A DNA stretch of 64,000 nucleotides from Bradyrhizobium sp. AZCC 1721 (GCF_036924715.1 NZ_JAZHSB010000001.1:3525001-3589000), one strand, 5' to 3'; positions 25,799-34,778 are shown, numbered from the stretch's first letter. Notes: a model not told the origin generated them from the letters alone. Numbers and translations: made by a program.

Positions 25799-27316
25799 TC
25801 AGCACTTCGGTATCGTCTTCCTGGCACGTGGAGTGGATCTTGACTGCATTTCCAGTGCCCGCGCCAAACGCTCGACCGCCGGAACAATCGTCTGACGTGA
25901 GTGTCCGCTGAAGCCAAGCACAAGGGCAGAGCGAGGCGCCGCCGCAAGATACAGGCGGCTCATGGGCCGGACGATGACGCCGTGCTCGCGTCCGGTGCGT
26001 TCGATGGCGATGTCCGAGAGTCCTCGCCGCGCAAAGGCCACCAGATGCATCCCCTGATCGGGCGCATCGACCGTCAAGTCGGCGTCGAGCCGCCTTTTGA
26101 GAGCGGCAACCAGCTCGTCGCGCTGATCCCTGTACAGCACGCGCATTCGACGAATATGCGCCGCGAAGTGCCCTTCTTCCATGAAAGCCGCAACCACGGC
26201 CTGGCTTAAGGTCGAGGGCTGTCGATCCATCAGATAGCGCGCGGCAACGAACGATCGCAACAGCGCATGCGGGATGACGGCGTAACCGATCCGCAATCCT
26301 GGAAAGAGCGCCTTGTTAAGCGTGCCTATATAGATGACACGCTCACCTTCATCGAGACCCTGAAGGGAGGCGAGTGGCCGGCCGCCATATCGGAATTCGC
26401 TGGCATAGTCGTCCTCCACAATCCACGCATCCTTCTTCCGCGCCCAGGCGAGGAGTTCAAGGCGACGGGCCATCGAGAGCACAACGCCCATGGGGAATTG
26501 GTGGGAAGGCGTCACGAACACGGCGCAGGCGTTCGGCGCCGACTTGACGCCAGCACCGACGTCGATGCCCTGCCGATCGACGGGAATCGGATGGACCGTC
26601 GCGCCCGCAGCCAGTAGCGCCTGTCGCGTCAGCGGATAGCCGGGATCTTCAACCCAAACCTCCCTGTTCCGGTTTGGAAGGATGCGGATTATGATGTCGA
26701 TTGCCTGCTGTGTTCCCGCCGTTACGACGATCTGTTCGGGACCGCATTTCACCGCCCGAGCCGCTTCCAGATAATCGCAGATCGCTTTTCGAAGTTCGAC
26801 CGTTCCGCGCGGGTCGGAATATCCAAAATGGCTCGGAGCCAGCGAACGGAAGGTACGCGCACTCAGCTTGCGCCACAGTTCGAGCGTTCTGTCGTCTATG
26901 AGCGTACGCCCCAGGTTGAACGGTCGCTCATCGCTCTGCACCGTGACATCGATGAAATCGCCAAGGGGCTGCAGTTGCCTGGCCTTTAACGCGACCGTCG
27001 CGATGGGCTTCTTCCGTCCAGTTGCGTGTTCCGCGATCGGTTCGGGAAGATCGGGCGAGATATAGGTGCCGGAGCCGTGCCGGCCGGACGTATACCCTTC
27101 GGCGAGAAGCTGCTCATATGCCGCGACCGCGGCAGCGCGTGCAACGCCGAGCTGCGAAGCAAGTTGCCTTGTGGATGGCAGTTTCGTTCCCGGACGCAAG
27201 CGCCGTGACAGGATCGCCGCGCGAAGCTGAAGATAGAGCTGGCGGAATAGCGGCGTCTCGCTCCCGCGAACGATCTCGAACGCATAAAGGTCCGCCCAGC
27301 TTTGTCGGCTTTTCAT
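25799..27316 (-). CDS. MocR/PdxR-type GntR transcription regulator with an aminotransferase domain
   Basis: 505 residues. The N-terminal winged helix-turn-helix (residues ~20-85, ETPLFRQLYLQLRAAIL, GTKLPSTRQLASQLGV, GRHGSGTYI) is joined by a linker to a fold type I aminotransferase domain. The PLP lysine is in IYIGTLNKALFPGLRIGY, and CAVFVTPSHQFPMG is the usual MocR block. MocR proteins sense PLP-linked effectors and commonly regulate the divergent neighbour, here a PNPOx-like gene at 27477. ATG 27316 is chosen because the HTH starts ~20 residues in. Confidence 0.85.
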   Translation of the reverse strand: MKSRQSWADLYAFEIVRGSETPLFRQLYLQLRAAILSRRLRPGTKLPSTRQLASQLGVARAAAVAAYEQLLAEGYTSGRHGSGTYISPDLPEPIAEHATGRKKPIATVALKARQLQPLGDFIDVTVQSDERPFNLGRTLIDDRTLELWRKLSARTFRSLAPSHFGYSDPRGTVELRKAICDYLEAARAVKCGPEQIVVTAGTQQAIDIIIRILPNRNREVWVEDPGYPLTRQALLAAGATVHPIPVDRQGIDVGAGVKSAPNACAVFVTPSHQFPMGVVLSMARRLELLAWARKKDAWIVEDDYASEFRYGGRPLASLQGLDEGERVIYIGTLNKALFPGLRIGYAVIPHALLRSFVAARYLMDRQPSTLSQAVVAAFMEEGHFAAHIRRMRVLYRDQRDELVAALKRRLDADLTVDAPDQGMHLVAFARRGLSDIAIERTGREHGVIVRPMSRLYLAAAPRSALVLGFSGHSRQTIVPAVERLARALEMQSRSTPRARKTIPKC

Positions 27317-27344
27317 GTCGCCATCCGGTCTTGTGTCTGTGCCG

Positions 27345-27392
27345 AAGTGGTATCGAAATTTGCGAGAAGTGGGCCTTTTCGACAAACCACTT
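27345..27392. promoter_or_regulatory. Candidate MocR operator: repeated AAGTGG boxes between divergent genes
   Basis: aagtggt at 27345-27351 and aagtggg at 27367-27373 are direct repeats spaced 22 bp (about two helical turns), and accactt at 27386-27392 is the inverted copy. They lie in the 160 bp between the regulator start (27316) and the PNPOx-like start (27477). Paired direct repeats are the usual target of MocR proteins such as GabR and TauR. Prediction only. Confidence 0.35.
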
Positions 27393-27476
27393 GTCAGGCT
27401 ATGCCGGCATCGAGAGCGGTTCAAGTCGACGCCATCGCCAGGTGCGCGCCTTCAACCCGATCTCATGGAGGTTAGG

Positions 27477-28025
27477 ATGAGTTCGCCGCAACTACGTCGC
27501 ACCGATCGCGCGATGTCCGAACAAGGGGCGCACGCCATGCTGAAGCGCAGCTTCAGCGGACAGCTCGCGACCATCGGCGCGGATGGTTATCCCTATTGTA
27601 TCCCGCTGCTCTATGTCTGGATGGACGAGGAAATATACGTTCACACCGGCAGCGCGAGGGGCCATTTGCGGGCGAATGTCGAACGTGATCCGCGCATCTG
27701 CTTTGCGATCGACGAGCCGGATCAGGTGTTCGACTACGGCCGTTTCGAGTGCGATTCGGGTTTGGCGTACCAAAGCGTGGTGCTGTTCGGAAAAATTCGA
27801 ATTGCCGAGGAGAGGGCGGTCAAGCAACGCTTCTGCGAGGCGCTGATGGCAAAATACGGCAAGCCAGATACCACGCGGCCCAAGGGATTCTTTCCGCGCA
27901 TCGACATGATTACGGTCTACGCCATTTCGGTCGAGCGAATGACAGGCAAGGAAATGGCCCTGCCGCCGCTCTCCGAGCAGTGGCCGGCGCAAGACAGGAC
28001 CAAAACACCGAACGCGCGTGCATAA
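27477..28025 (+). CDS. Pyridoxamine 5'-phosphate oxidase-family flavoprotein
   Basis: 182 residues, a split-barrel FMN-binding protein. GQLATIGADGYPYCIPLLYVW near residue 30 is the strand pair found in the NimA/PNPOx-like group, and IYVHTGSARGHLRANVERD is the flavin-contact segment. The substrate is unknown; the group contains heme oxidases, nitroimidazole reductases and F420/FMN enzymes. ggagg lies just before ATG 27477. The divergent MocR-type regulator suggests a vitamin B6 or amine-linked function and control by that protein, which is inference from context. Confidence 0.8.
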   Translation: MSSPQLRRTDRAMSEQGAHAMLKRSFSGQLATIGADGYPYCIPLLYVWMDEEIYVHTGSARGHLRANVERDPRICFAIDEPDQVFDYGRFECDSGLAYQSVVLFGKIRIAEERAVKQRFCEALMAKYGKPDTTRPKGFFPRIDMITVYAISVERMTGKEMALPPLSEQWPAQDRTKTPNARA

Positions 28026-28072
28026 CGCATGGAGTGCGCTGTTGCCGCGCTTATTCGTCGCGCGCTTCAGCG

Positions 28073-29167
28073 TTACGTCGCGCCGGCCTGGATCACGCCG
28101 AACCAACCAAGGCCCTTATAGGTCTCGTAGCCGGGCGTGGCGTGGAACGCTACAAGTCCACCGGAGCGGTCCTGATGGAAGCCGGAGCGTCGCCCTTCCA
28201 ATGGAAGCGAGATGCGTTCGGTGAGCAGGCCCTGGCCGTCGGACGCCGCGATCACCCGGAAATTCGAATCGACCAGCAGCACGCGCGCCTTGTCGGCCGC
28301 GCCGACGCGTACGCCCTGGACGATGGCGCGGGCTTGGGGTTCCCAGTCGAAATGAATGGCCAGCACGCCGGTCGGTCTGCCGTGCGCCTTGCCGCCTTCG
28401 CGGACGCTGGCGCAGTAGGTCACGACCTGAGCGTTGCCGAGCAGGGGCTGGCATTCGACGTCGCCGACGGCGTAATCGTCGCCGGAGCGCAAGGCGCGCG
28501 CGGCGCGAAACCACTTGGTCTGCGCCACGTTCTGGCCGATTACGTTGAAACGATCCGCGCGGCCATTGGCCAGCACATTGCCGTTGAGATCGCAGAGCCA
28601 GAGATCGAGATAGACGGTATAGGCGCCGAGGATCACCGCCATCCGTTCCGACACGTGGCTGACGGCGGCAGCCTGCGGCGCGGCCGCGCAATCGACCACG
28701 GCGGAATCGGTTGCCCACCAGCGCACGTCGCAGGTGCGCTCATAGAGGTTGCGGTCGATCAGCTCAATGGCGTTGAGCGACAAATCGACCATGCGCTCGC
28801 CGCGCGAGCGGTTGGCCATCTGCGCGATCGAATTCATCAGATTGCCGGTCCGGTTGGTGAGCTGGCTTTCGAGCTCGCGGGCAATCGTCTCGACCTGCTG
28901 GCCGACATTGCGGACTTCCTGCGCCACCACCGCAAAGCCCGCACCTTGCGCGCCGGCGCGCGAACTCTCGATCAGCGCGTTCAGCGCCAGCATCTTCATC
29001 TGGTTGGTGATCTTCTGGATCGACTTGGTCTTCTCGCAGGCGACCTGGTTGACCTCGGCGGTCAATCTCGCGATCAGCGCGGAAACGTCGGATTCGTCCT
29101 CGGCGCCCGCTGATTTTGCCGGCTGTTTTGCAGTCGTTGCGGTTTGGGAGCGAAGCGCGACGGACAT
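28073..29167 (-). CDS. Soluble methyl-accepting-chemotaxis-like protein with a C-terminal cache-type sensor
   Basis: 364 residues without a membrane segment. The N-terminal third holds the tip of an MCP signalling hairpin, MKMLALNALIESSRAGAQGAGFAVVAQEVR (quoted in part: LALNALIESSRAGAQG and GFAVVAQEVRNVG), which binds CheA/CheW. The C-terminal two thirds resemble a cache/PAS sensor (LDLWLCDLNGNVLANGR, TKWFRAARALRSGDDYAVG, GVLAIHFDWEPQA, VLLVDSNFRVIAASDG). The order signal-then-sensor and the lack of HAMP and TM regions are reversed from a classic MCP. ATG 29167 follows gaggaa. Cytoplasmic sensing is implied; the ligand is unknown. Confidence 0.75.
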   Translation of the reverse strand: MSVALRSQTATTAKQPAKSAGAEDESDVSALIARLTAEVNQVACEKTKSIQKITNQMKMLALNALIESSRAGAQGAGFAVVAQEVRNVGQQVETIARELESQLTNRTGNLMNSIAQMANRSRGERMVDLSLNAIELIDRNLYERTCDVRWWATDSAVVDCAAAPQAAAVSHVSERMAVILGAYTVYLDLWLCDLNGNVLANGRADRFNVIGQNVAQTKWFRAARALRSGDDYAVGDVECQPLLGNAQVVTYCASVREGGKAHGRPTGVLAIHFDWEPQARAIVQGVRVGAADKARVLLVDSNFRVIAASDGQGLLTERISLPLEGRRSGFHQDRSGGLVAFHATPGYETYKGLGWFGVIQAGAT

Positions 29168-29473
29168 TGGCGGGAATTCCTCAGTCTTTGTGCGGATGTC
29201 GATCTTCTGCGGATCGGCGGGACTCAAGCGAGAGCGTATTCGTCTCCTTTGTCGGGGATCATGGCTAACGATTGGTTTAAGTTCCGGCGGCTTGCGGGTA
29301 GTTTTACCTGATGAAGTTGCATCTTCTTTGTGCAAGTCGCATTTGTCGGCATAGCCCAGGGCCCGCGACGCCCCGAGGCTGTGCCGGCGTTGCCGCATAC
29401 GATTCGTTTGCCTGCCATCGTCGCCGTTTGCGTTTGCCGACAGCCCGCTTAGCCCCTATCTCTCGAAGGCATC
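29168..29473. other. Divergent promoter interval between the MCP-like gene and recJ
   Basis: About 300 bp without a supported gene. An AT-richer segment around 29262-29350 probably holds the promoters of both genes. Open frames crossing it are continuations or shadows. Confidence 0.45.
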
Positions 29474-31315
29474 ATGATCCTTCCCGCATCCGCACTTCCC
29501 GTTGAACTGCCGCCGGCGTTTCTCGGCGTGGCGCGTTCGGCGACGGGCAAATTGTGGCGCGACCGGCTCGACGTCAGGGGAGCTGCGCGGGCGCTGGCGA
29601 TCACCCAGCGCTATCAGTTGCCCGAAATGCTGGCCCGCGTGCTGGCGGGCCGCGATGTCGGAATTGACGAGGTTCAGGATTTTCTCGATCCGACCATCCG
29701 CAAACTGATGCCCGATCCGCACACCGTGACGCAGATGGAACTGGCGGCCAAACGCATCGCCGATGCCGCGATGCGCGGGGAAAAGGTTGCGATCTTCGGC
29801 GACTACGACGTGGATGGTGCCACGTCCGCGGCGCTGCTGGCCTGGCACCTGCGCCATTGCGGGCTCGATCCGCTGATTCACATCCCGGACCGGATCTTTG
29901 AAGGTTATGGCCCTAATGTCGAGGCGGTGCGGGCGCTGGCCGCCAAGGGCGCAACGCTGCTGGTGACCGTCGATTGCGGCACTACCAGCATCGAGCCGCT
30001 GGCGGAAGCGCGAAAGCTCGGCCTATCCGTCGTCGTCATCGACCATCACCAGACCGGCGACGAATTGCCGGAGATCGACGCGCTGGTGAATCCGAACCGA
30101 CCGGACGATCTCTCCGGCCTCGGCCATCTCGCCGCTGTCGGTCTCGTGCTGATCACGCTGGTCGCCGTGAACCGCGAATTGCGCGGCCGCAGCTTCTGGA
30201 GCGCGGAGCGGCCGGAGCCGGATCTTTTGGGCATGCTGCATCACGTGGCGCTCGGCACCGTGGCCGACGTCGCGCCGCTGATCGGGCTCAACCGCGCCTT
30301 TGTCGCCAAGGGCCTGATCGCGATGCGCCGCCGCGACCATGTCGGGCATACCGCGCTGATGGATGTGGCGCGGCTTAACGGCCCGCCGGAAGCCTGGCAT
30401 CTCGGCTTCATGCTGGGGCCGCGCATCAATGCGGGCGGCCGGATCGGTCGCGCCGATCTCGGCGTGCGGCTCTTGCTGGAGGGCGATGTCTCGGAGGCCG
30501 CGCGGATCGCGGCCGAACTCGACCGTCTCAACAGCGAGCGCCGCGTCATCGAGCAGGCAGCCGAAGCGCAGGCCGAAGCCGAGGCGCTGGCCTCGCTCGG
30601 GCTCGAAGACAAGGGTGCGGTGATCGTGACCGCCGCCGAAGGCTGGCATCCCGGCATTGTCGGTCTCGTCGCCTCGCGGTTGAAAGAGAAGTTTGCGCGT
30701 CCCGCCTTTGCCATTGCGCTCGAGCCGGGCGGCATCGGCACCGGCTCGGGCCGCTCGATCTCGGGCGTCGATCTCGGGAGGGCGGTGCGGCAGGCGGTAA
30801 AGGAGCGGCTTTTGATGAAGGGCGGCGGCCATGCCATGGCTGCCGGCGTGACGCTGCGCAAAGAGAAGCTCGCGGAGTTTCGCGCCTTCATGGAAAGCGC
30901 GCTGGCCGAGGACGTCGCCAATTCCCGTCATGAGAACGAGCTGTTCATCGATGGCGCGGTTAGCGCGCGCAGCGTGACCGTGGAATTCGCCAATACGCTG
31001 AACCGCGCCGGGCCGTTCGGCGCGGCCAATCCGGAGCCGGTGATCGCGCTGCCGGCGCATCAGCTCGTCTATGCCGACGAAGTGGGGCAGGCGCATCTGC
31101 GCGTGCGCTTCAAGTCGGGCGACGGCGCCATTGTCAATGGCATTGCGTTCCGCGCGGTCGGACAGAAGCTCGGAGACGCGCTGACGCAGAACCGCGGCCA
31201 GCTCCTGCATGTCGCTGGCTCGCTCGCGGTCGATCGTTTTCAAGGATCGGAACGGGTGCAGTTTCGCGTGCTCGACGTCGCGGTGCCGGATCCGGGACCG
31301 GCGGTGATCAGGTAA
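29474..31315 (+). CDS. recJ: Single-stranded-DNA-specific 5'-3' exonuclease RecJ
   Basis: 613 residues. The DHH phosphoesterase motifs are IFGDYDVDGATSAALL (motif I), VTVDCGTTS (II) and VVIDHHQTG (III, the DHH); the DHHA1 domain carries GGGHAMAAGVTL, and an OB-like C-terminal region follows. It degrades single-stranded DNA in RecFOR recombination, mismatch repair and base excision repair. RecJ commonly sits beside hom-glpX in related bacteria; here ~4.5 kb of other genes separate it. Confidence 0.95.
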   Translation: MILPASALPVELPPAFLGVARSATGKLWRDRLDVRGAARALAITQRYQLPEMLARVLAGRDVGIDEVQDFLDPTIRKLMPDPHTVTQMELAAKRIADAAMRGEKVAIFGDYDVDGATSAALLAWHLRHCGLDPLIHIPDRIFEGYGPNVEAVRALAAKGATLLVTVDCGTTSIEPLAEARKLGLSVVVIDHHQTGDELPEIDALVNPNRPDDLSGLGHLAAVGLVLITLVAVNRELRGRSFWSAERPEPDLLGMLHHVALGTVADVAPLIGLNRAFVAKGLIAMRRRDHVGHTALMDVARLNGPPEAWHLGFMLGPRINAGGRIGRADLGVRLLLEGDVSEAARIAAELDRLNSERRVIEQAAEAQAEAEALASLGLEDKGAVIVTAAEGWHPGIVGLVASRLKEKFARPAFAIALEPGGIGTGSGRSISGVDLGRAVRQAVKERLLMKGGGHAMAAGVTLRKEKLAEFRAFMESALAEDVANSRHENELFIDGAVSARSVTVEFANTLNRAGPFGAANPEPVIALPAHQLVYADEVGQAHLRVRFKSGDGAIVNGIAFRAVGQKLGDALTQNRGQLLHVAGSLAVDRFQGSERVQFRVLDVAVPDPGPAVIR

Positions 31316-31328
31316 GTGGAGGTTTTCG

Positions 31329-31575
31329 ATGTCCGATCAAGAGGAACATCCGTGGGAAGGGCAATGCCTCAAGGCTGCCTATAACTTCGCGTCGAGATGT
31401 GCCGAACTATATTTCAAGCAATCCATAGTCCGAAGCTCCTCTCGAAAGCATCATCAACACTCTCATGACGGAGTTGCGGGCCAGGGGATTTAGTCAGTCA
31501 GAGATACGAAGTGCCTTTGAGAAGGCTATTTCTGACATGCCTCGTTATGCCGCGGGAGAAGAACGACGAGGCTAG
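31329..31575 (+). pseudogene. Small hypothetical gene broken by a one-base shift
   Basis: A good ribosome-binding site (ggagg, 31318-31322) precedes ATG 31329. The frame reads MSDQEEHPWEGQCLKAAYNF then ASRCAELYFKQS, and goes out of register near 31420-31425. One base later the frame resumes as EAPLESIINTLMTELRARGF, then SQSEIRSAFEKAISDMPRYA, and stops at 31575. The span is 247 nt, one more than 82 codons. Both halves look like a real, mostly helical small protein of unknown function. It could be a recent mutation or a sequencing error. Confidence 0.5.
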
Positions 31576-31630
31576 CAAATCGAACGCATGCAGTTGCGAA
31601 GTCGCGGTCCCGGGTGCGGGCCGGCGGTGA

Positions 31631-32527
31631 TCATCGTGAAGGTGAGCTTTTGACGAATTGCGCGCGCAACCAGGCTTGCGTTGCTTCGATCGGTTCGGTC
31701 AGGGGTCTGCGGGAGCCGCGCACAAGATGCAGGGTGAAGCCTTCGATTTCCGGGCCGAACGGCACGACCAGCGTTTTGGTCGCGAGCTCCTCCGACACCA
31801 GCAGCAGACTGTGCAACGCAACCCCGGTGCCGGCGACGGCGGCCTGGATCGCATGGGTCTCATCGCTGAAGCGGAGCCCGGCCCGAGCATCGATACCGTC
31901 GATACCTGCGATCTTCAGCCAGCGTCGCCAGGTCGGATTGCCGCTATCGCTGCGGCGCCAGTCGAAATGCAGCAAGGTCGCTGAGTGCAGATCGGCCGGC
32001 TTCTTCAGACCAAGACGCGGGCTTGCCACTGGCGCAAAACGATCGATGGCCAACGGTTCGGCGCTCAGATCGGGATAAGGGCCAGGGCCATAGCGCAATG
32101 CGAGGTCCGCGACACCCGAATTAAGGTCCACGACCTCCAGGGTCGCCAGCAGCGTGAGATCGATGTCAGGTCTTGCGTTGTGAAAGCCCGCGATGCGCGG
32201 CACCAGCCACTTGGCAGTGAACGCGGGAGTGGCCGACAGTGTCACCGTCGCGCGGCGCTGCCTGCGGCTCAATCCTTCGATGACACGTGCGAAGGAATCG
32301 AATCCATCGCGCAGAACTGGCAGCAAGACTTGCCCTTCCGCGGTCAGCAGGACCTGACGCGTCCGCCGCTCGAACAGGTTCACGCCAAGCACCTCTTCCA
32401 ATTGCCGAACCTGGTGGCTGATGGCGGTCGGCGTCACGTGCAGCTCCTGCGCCGCACGCTTGAAACTCAGATGCCGCGCGGCGGCTTCGAACGCCCGCAG
32501 TCCGGACAGCGGTGGAAGACGTCTCAT
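31631..32527 (-). CDS. LysR-family transcription regulator (GcvA-like)
   Basis: 298 residues. The N-terminal HTH begins MRRLPPLSGLRAFEAAARHL and continues FKRAAQELHVTPTAISHQVRQLEE, the signature of the GcvA/AmpR branch. The periplasmic-binding-like effector domain follows (TVTLSATPAFTAKWLVPRI, SGVADLALRYGPGPYP). ATG 32527 is chosen from the conserved family start; ATG 32557 is in frame upstream. It is divergent from an azoreductase gene at 32637 and likely regulates it, responding perhaps to quinones or other electrophiles. Confidence 0.85.
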   Translation of the reverse strand: MRRLPPLSGLRAFEAAARHLSFKRAAQELHVTPTAISHQVRQLEEVLGVNLFERRTRQVLLTAEGQVLLPVLRDGFDSFARVIEGLSRRQRRATVTLSATPAFTAKWLVPRIAGFHNARPDIDLTLLATLEVVDLNSGVADLALRYGPGPYPDLSAEPLAIDRFAPVASPRLGLKKPADLHSATLLHFDWRRSDSGNPTWRRWLKIAGIDGIDARAGLRFSDETHAIQAAVAGTGVALHSLLLVSEELATKTLVVPFGPEIEGFTLHLVRGSRRPLTEPIEATQAWLRAQFVKSSPSR

Positions 32528-32553
32528 CGGCAGGCCCAACAGATGAATGTAGT

Positions 32554-32568
32554 TCATCCATGTGATGA
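32554..32568. promoter_or_regulatory. Candidate LysR-type operator
   Basis: tcatccatgtgatga is a 15-bp dyad (TCATC-N5-GATGA) in the divergent spacer between the LysR-type gene and the azoreductase gene. LysR proteins bind interrupted dyads of this size. It lies within the first codons if ATG 32557 were the true regulator start. Confidence 0.3.
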
Positions 32569-32636
32569 GCAATTTGCTTTTGTCAATGCATCCTTCCCGA
32601 TCCATCTAGTCGAACAAGGATGAAAGGAGATATGCC

Positions 32637-33326
32637 ATGAACTTGCTACGGATTGACGCCAGTGCACGGCCTGACCGATCGGATCGGTTCCCTCGCGGGT
32701 CGCACACGCGCCGCCTCACGGAACGCTTCGTGCAGCGTTGGCTGCAATACCGGCCGAATGACCTCGTGACCGATCGGGATGTCGGCCAATCACCTCCGCA
32801 TCACGTCACCGAGAAATGGATCGGTGCGGCCTTCACCAAACACGAGCTGCGCGAGCCGTGGATGAATGATGTGCTGGCGGAAAGCGACGCATTGGTCGAT
32901 GAACTCATCGCCGCAGATTTGATCGTGGCCGGCGTGCCGATGTACAATTTTGGAATGCCGGCGCAGTTCAAGGCGTATGTCGACAATGTCGTGCGGGTCG
33001 GTCGCACTTTCGGCTTTGACCGTTCCCGGCCAGACGATCCTTATTCGCAGCTACTGGCTGGTAAGGGTAAACGTCTCATCATGCTCAGTTCGCGGGGTGA
33101 TTACGGCTACGATCCGGGCGGACGGATCGCGCACATCAACCATGTCGAAGGGGCGGTGCGCGACGTGTTCGGCTTCCTCGGCGTCACCGACTTCCACAGC
33201 ATCGCCATCGAATATGACGAGTTCGGGGGTGAACGCTTGAAGGCGTCGATCGCTGCGGCCGAACGCGCAGTGGATCATCTTGTGGATCGGCTGGCGAAGG
33301 AAGTCGAACCGCTGGAAGCGGCTTGA
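32637..33326 (+). CDS. azoR: FMN-dependent NADH:quinone/azo reductase
   Basis: 229 residues of the flavodoxin-like fold. MNLLRIDASAR opens the FMN phosphate loop, PMYNFGMPAQFKAYVDNV with RVGRTFGF is the diagnostic AzoR block, and LSSRGDYGYDPGG is the second FMN-contact loop. The enzyme reduces quinones and azo compounds by two-electron transfer and protects against electrophile stress. A near-perfect aaaggagat precedes ATG 32637. Divergent from a LysR-type gene, the common arrangement for inducible azoreductases. Confidence 0.88.
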   Translation: MNLLRIDASARPDRSDRFPRGSHTRRLTERFVQRWLQYRPNDLVTDRDVGQSPPHHVTEKWIGAAFTKHELREPWMNDVLAESDALVDELIAADLIVAGVPMYNFGMPAQFKAYVDNVVRVGRTFGFDRSRPDDPYSQLLAGKGKRLIMLSSRGDYGYDPGGRIAHINHVEGAVRDVFGFLGVTDFHSIAIEYDEFGGERLKASIAAAERAVDHLVDRLAKEVEPLEAA

Positions 33327-33381
33327 CTGCAGGATCGATGGAGAGGACGTGGCCGAGCCGCGCGAGGTTGAAGCTGCGTCG

Positions 33382-34614
33382 CTATCCGCCCTGCCTCAAC
33401 CGCGCCAGCACCTTCAGTCCGCCGTACCCATCGGCGGGCAGAAGCCCCATCTTGGTCTGATAATCCTTCACAGCCTTCATCGTGTCGTTGCCGACACGGC
33501 CGTCGGTGCCGCCGGTATCGAAGCCCGCTTTGGTCAGCCGGGTCTGCAGCTCCTGCACTTCGGCGAGCGTCAGGGCGCGCTCCGAGCCGGGAAAAGGTTG
33601 GATGAAGGGCGGCGCGCCCAAGATGCGATCGCCGAGATGGCAGATCGCGAGCGCGTAGTTCATCGACGGGTTGTAGCTTTTCACCGAATAAAAATTCGGA
33701 CCCAGCAGGAACGAAGGTCCGCCGGCGACGGGCACCCACATCTGCGCCGACGCGTTCGGCTGCGGGAACGGCTTGCCATCGGCGCGCGTGACTCCGGCGC
33801 CGGCCCATGCCGCATAGGTCCGGCTGCCGCTCGAAGCCCCTCCTGTGCTACGGACCTCATAGCCCCAGTGCTCGCCGCGGTGATACTTGCCGCGGTTGAG
33901 CAAATAGCGCGCGCTGGAGCCGAGCGCGTCATCGGGCTTGCCGAACGGCGAGACGCGGCCGTCCTTGTCGTAGTCCATGCCGACATTGAGCCAGACTTCC
34001 GGCATCCACTGCGTGTGCCCCATCGCGCCGGCCCAGGATCCCCGCATTTCCTCCGGCGTGCCCCAGCCGCGATCGACGATCTTCAAGGCGTTGAGCAGCT
34101 CGGTTTCCCAATAGCTGCGGCGGCGCGGCTCGTTCCAGGCGAGTGCCGCGAGCGCGGGAAAGATCGGGCGGATATGATTCTGCTGCACCAAAGGGTCGCC
34201 ATAGGCTGACTCGACGCCCCACAGTGCGAGCAGCGTGCCGCGCTCGACGCCAAAATCCTGCTCGATCCGCGCGAACAGCGGCTCGTGCTTCTTCAAGGCT
34301 TCGCGGCCGTTGATGATGCGCCAGTCCGAGACGCGGCGGTTGATGTATTGCCAGATCTGCTCGTGGAATTCCGGCTGTTTCTGCATCTGCCGGAACACGC
34401 TCATGTCGGGCTCGACGCGCCCCATGACCCGCGTCCAGGTCGCATCCGAAATGCCTTTTGCCAAGGCGCGTGCGCGAAAGTTATCGCGCCACTGGTCGAA
34501 GCCGGCCGGCGCGGCAAATGTAGGAAGCCCGGTCGCGAGCAAGGCGCCGGCGCCGAGGCTGCCTCGCAGCAGGGCGCGGCGGGTCGGCGCAGTCTTGGAA
34601 TCAGGCTGTTTCAT
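33382..34614 (-). CDS. Lytic murein transglycosylase (MltB-like) with a peptidoglycan-binding domain
   Basis: 410 residues. A twin-arginine-like signal (PTRRALLRGSLGAGALLATG) is followed by the SLT_2 domain: FDQWRDNFRARALAKGIS, the catalytic Glu in LALWGVESAYGD, and GSWAGAMGHTQWMPE. The C-terminal ~60 residues (LTLAEVQELQTRLTKAGF, GRVGNDTMKAVKDYQ) form a PG_binding_1 domain. It cleaves the glycan backbone to 1,6-anhydro-muropeptides in the periplasm. The Tat-type signal is unusual for such enzymes but frequent in Bradyrhizobium homologues, from memory. Confidence 0.88.
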   Translation of the reverse strand: MKQPDSKTAPTRRALLRGSLGAGALLATGLPTFAAPAGFDQWRDNFRARALAKGISDATWTRVMGRVEPDMSVFRQMQKQPEFHEQIWQYINRRVSDWRIINGREALKKHEPLFARIEQDFGVERGTLLALWGVESAYGDPLVQQNHIRPIFPALAALAWNEPRRRSYWETELLNALKIVDRGWGTPEEMRGSWAGAMGHTQWMPEVWLNVGMDYDKDGRVSPFGKPDDALGSSARYLLNRGKYHRGEHWGYEVRSTGGASSGSRTYAAWAGAGVTRADGKPFPQPNASAQMWVPVAGGPSFLLGPNFYSVKSYNPSMNYALAICHLGDRILGAPPFIQPFPGSERALTLAEVQELQTRLTKAGFDTGGTDGRVGNDTMKAVKDYQTKMGLLPADGYGGLKVLARLRQGG

Positions 34615-34778
34615 GCGCTCAGTCTAGCGGCGTTGCGTGCCTGCGCCAAAAGCAATGACGCCGCGGGAACCGGCTTTTTCCGGAGAATCCGCGGCAGTTT
34701 TGCCGGTGCGGTTAGCCATGGACGGGGTGCGGGGTCTCTTATAATCAAGCGGAGTACTGACAACAGAAGGCAGGAAGA

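Noticed and set aside
30023..31243. 406-codon minus-strand open frame inside recJ
   Set aside because: Antisense shadow of recJ; Arg/His-rich translation.
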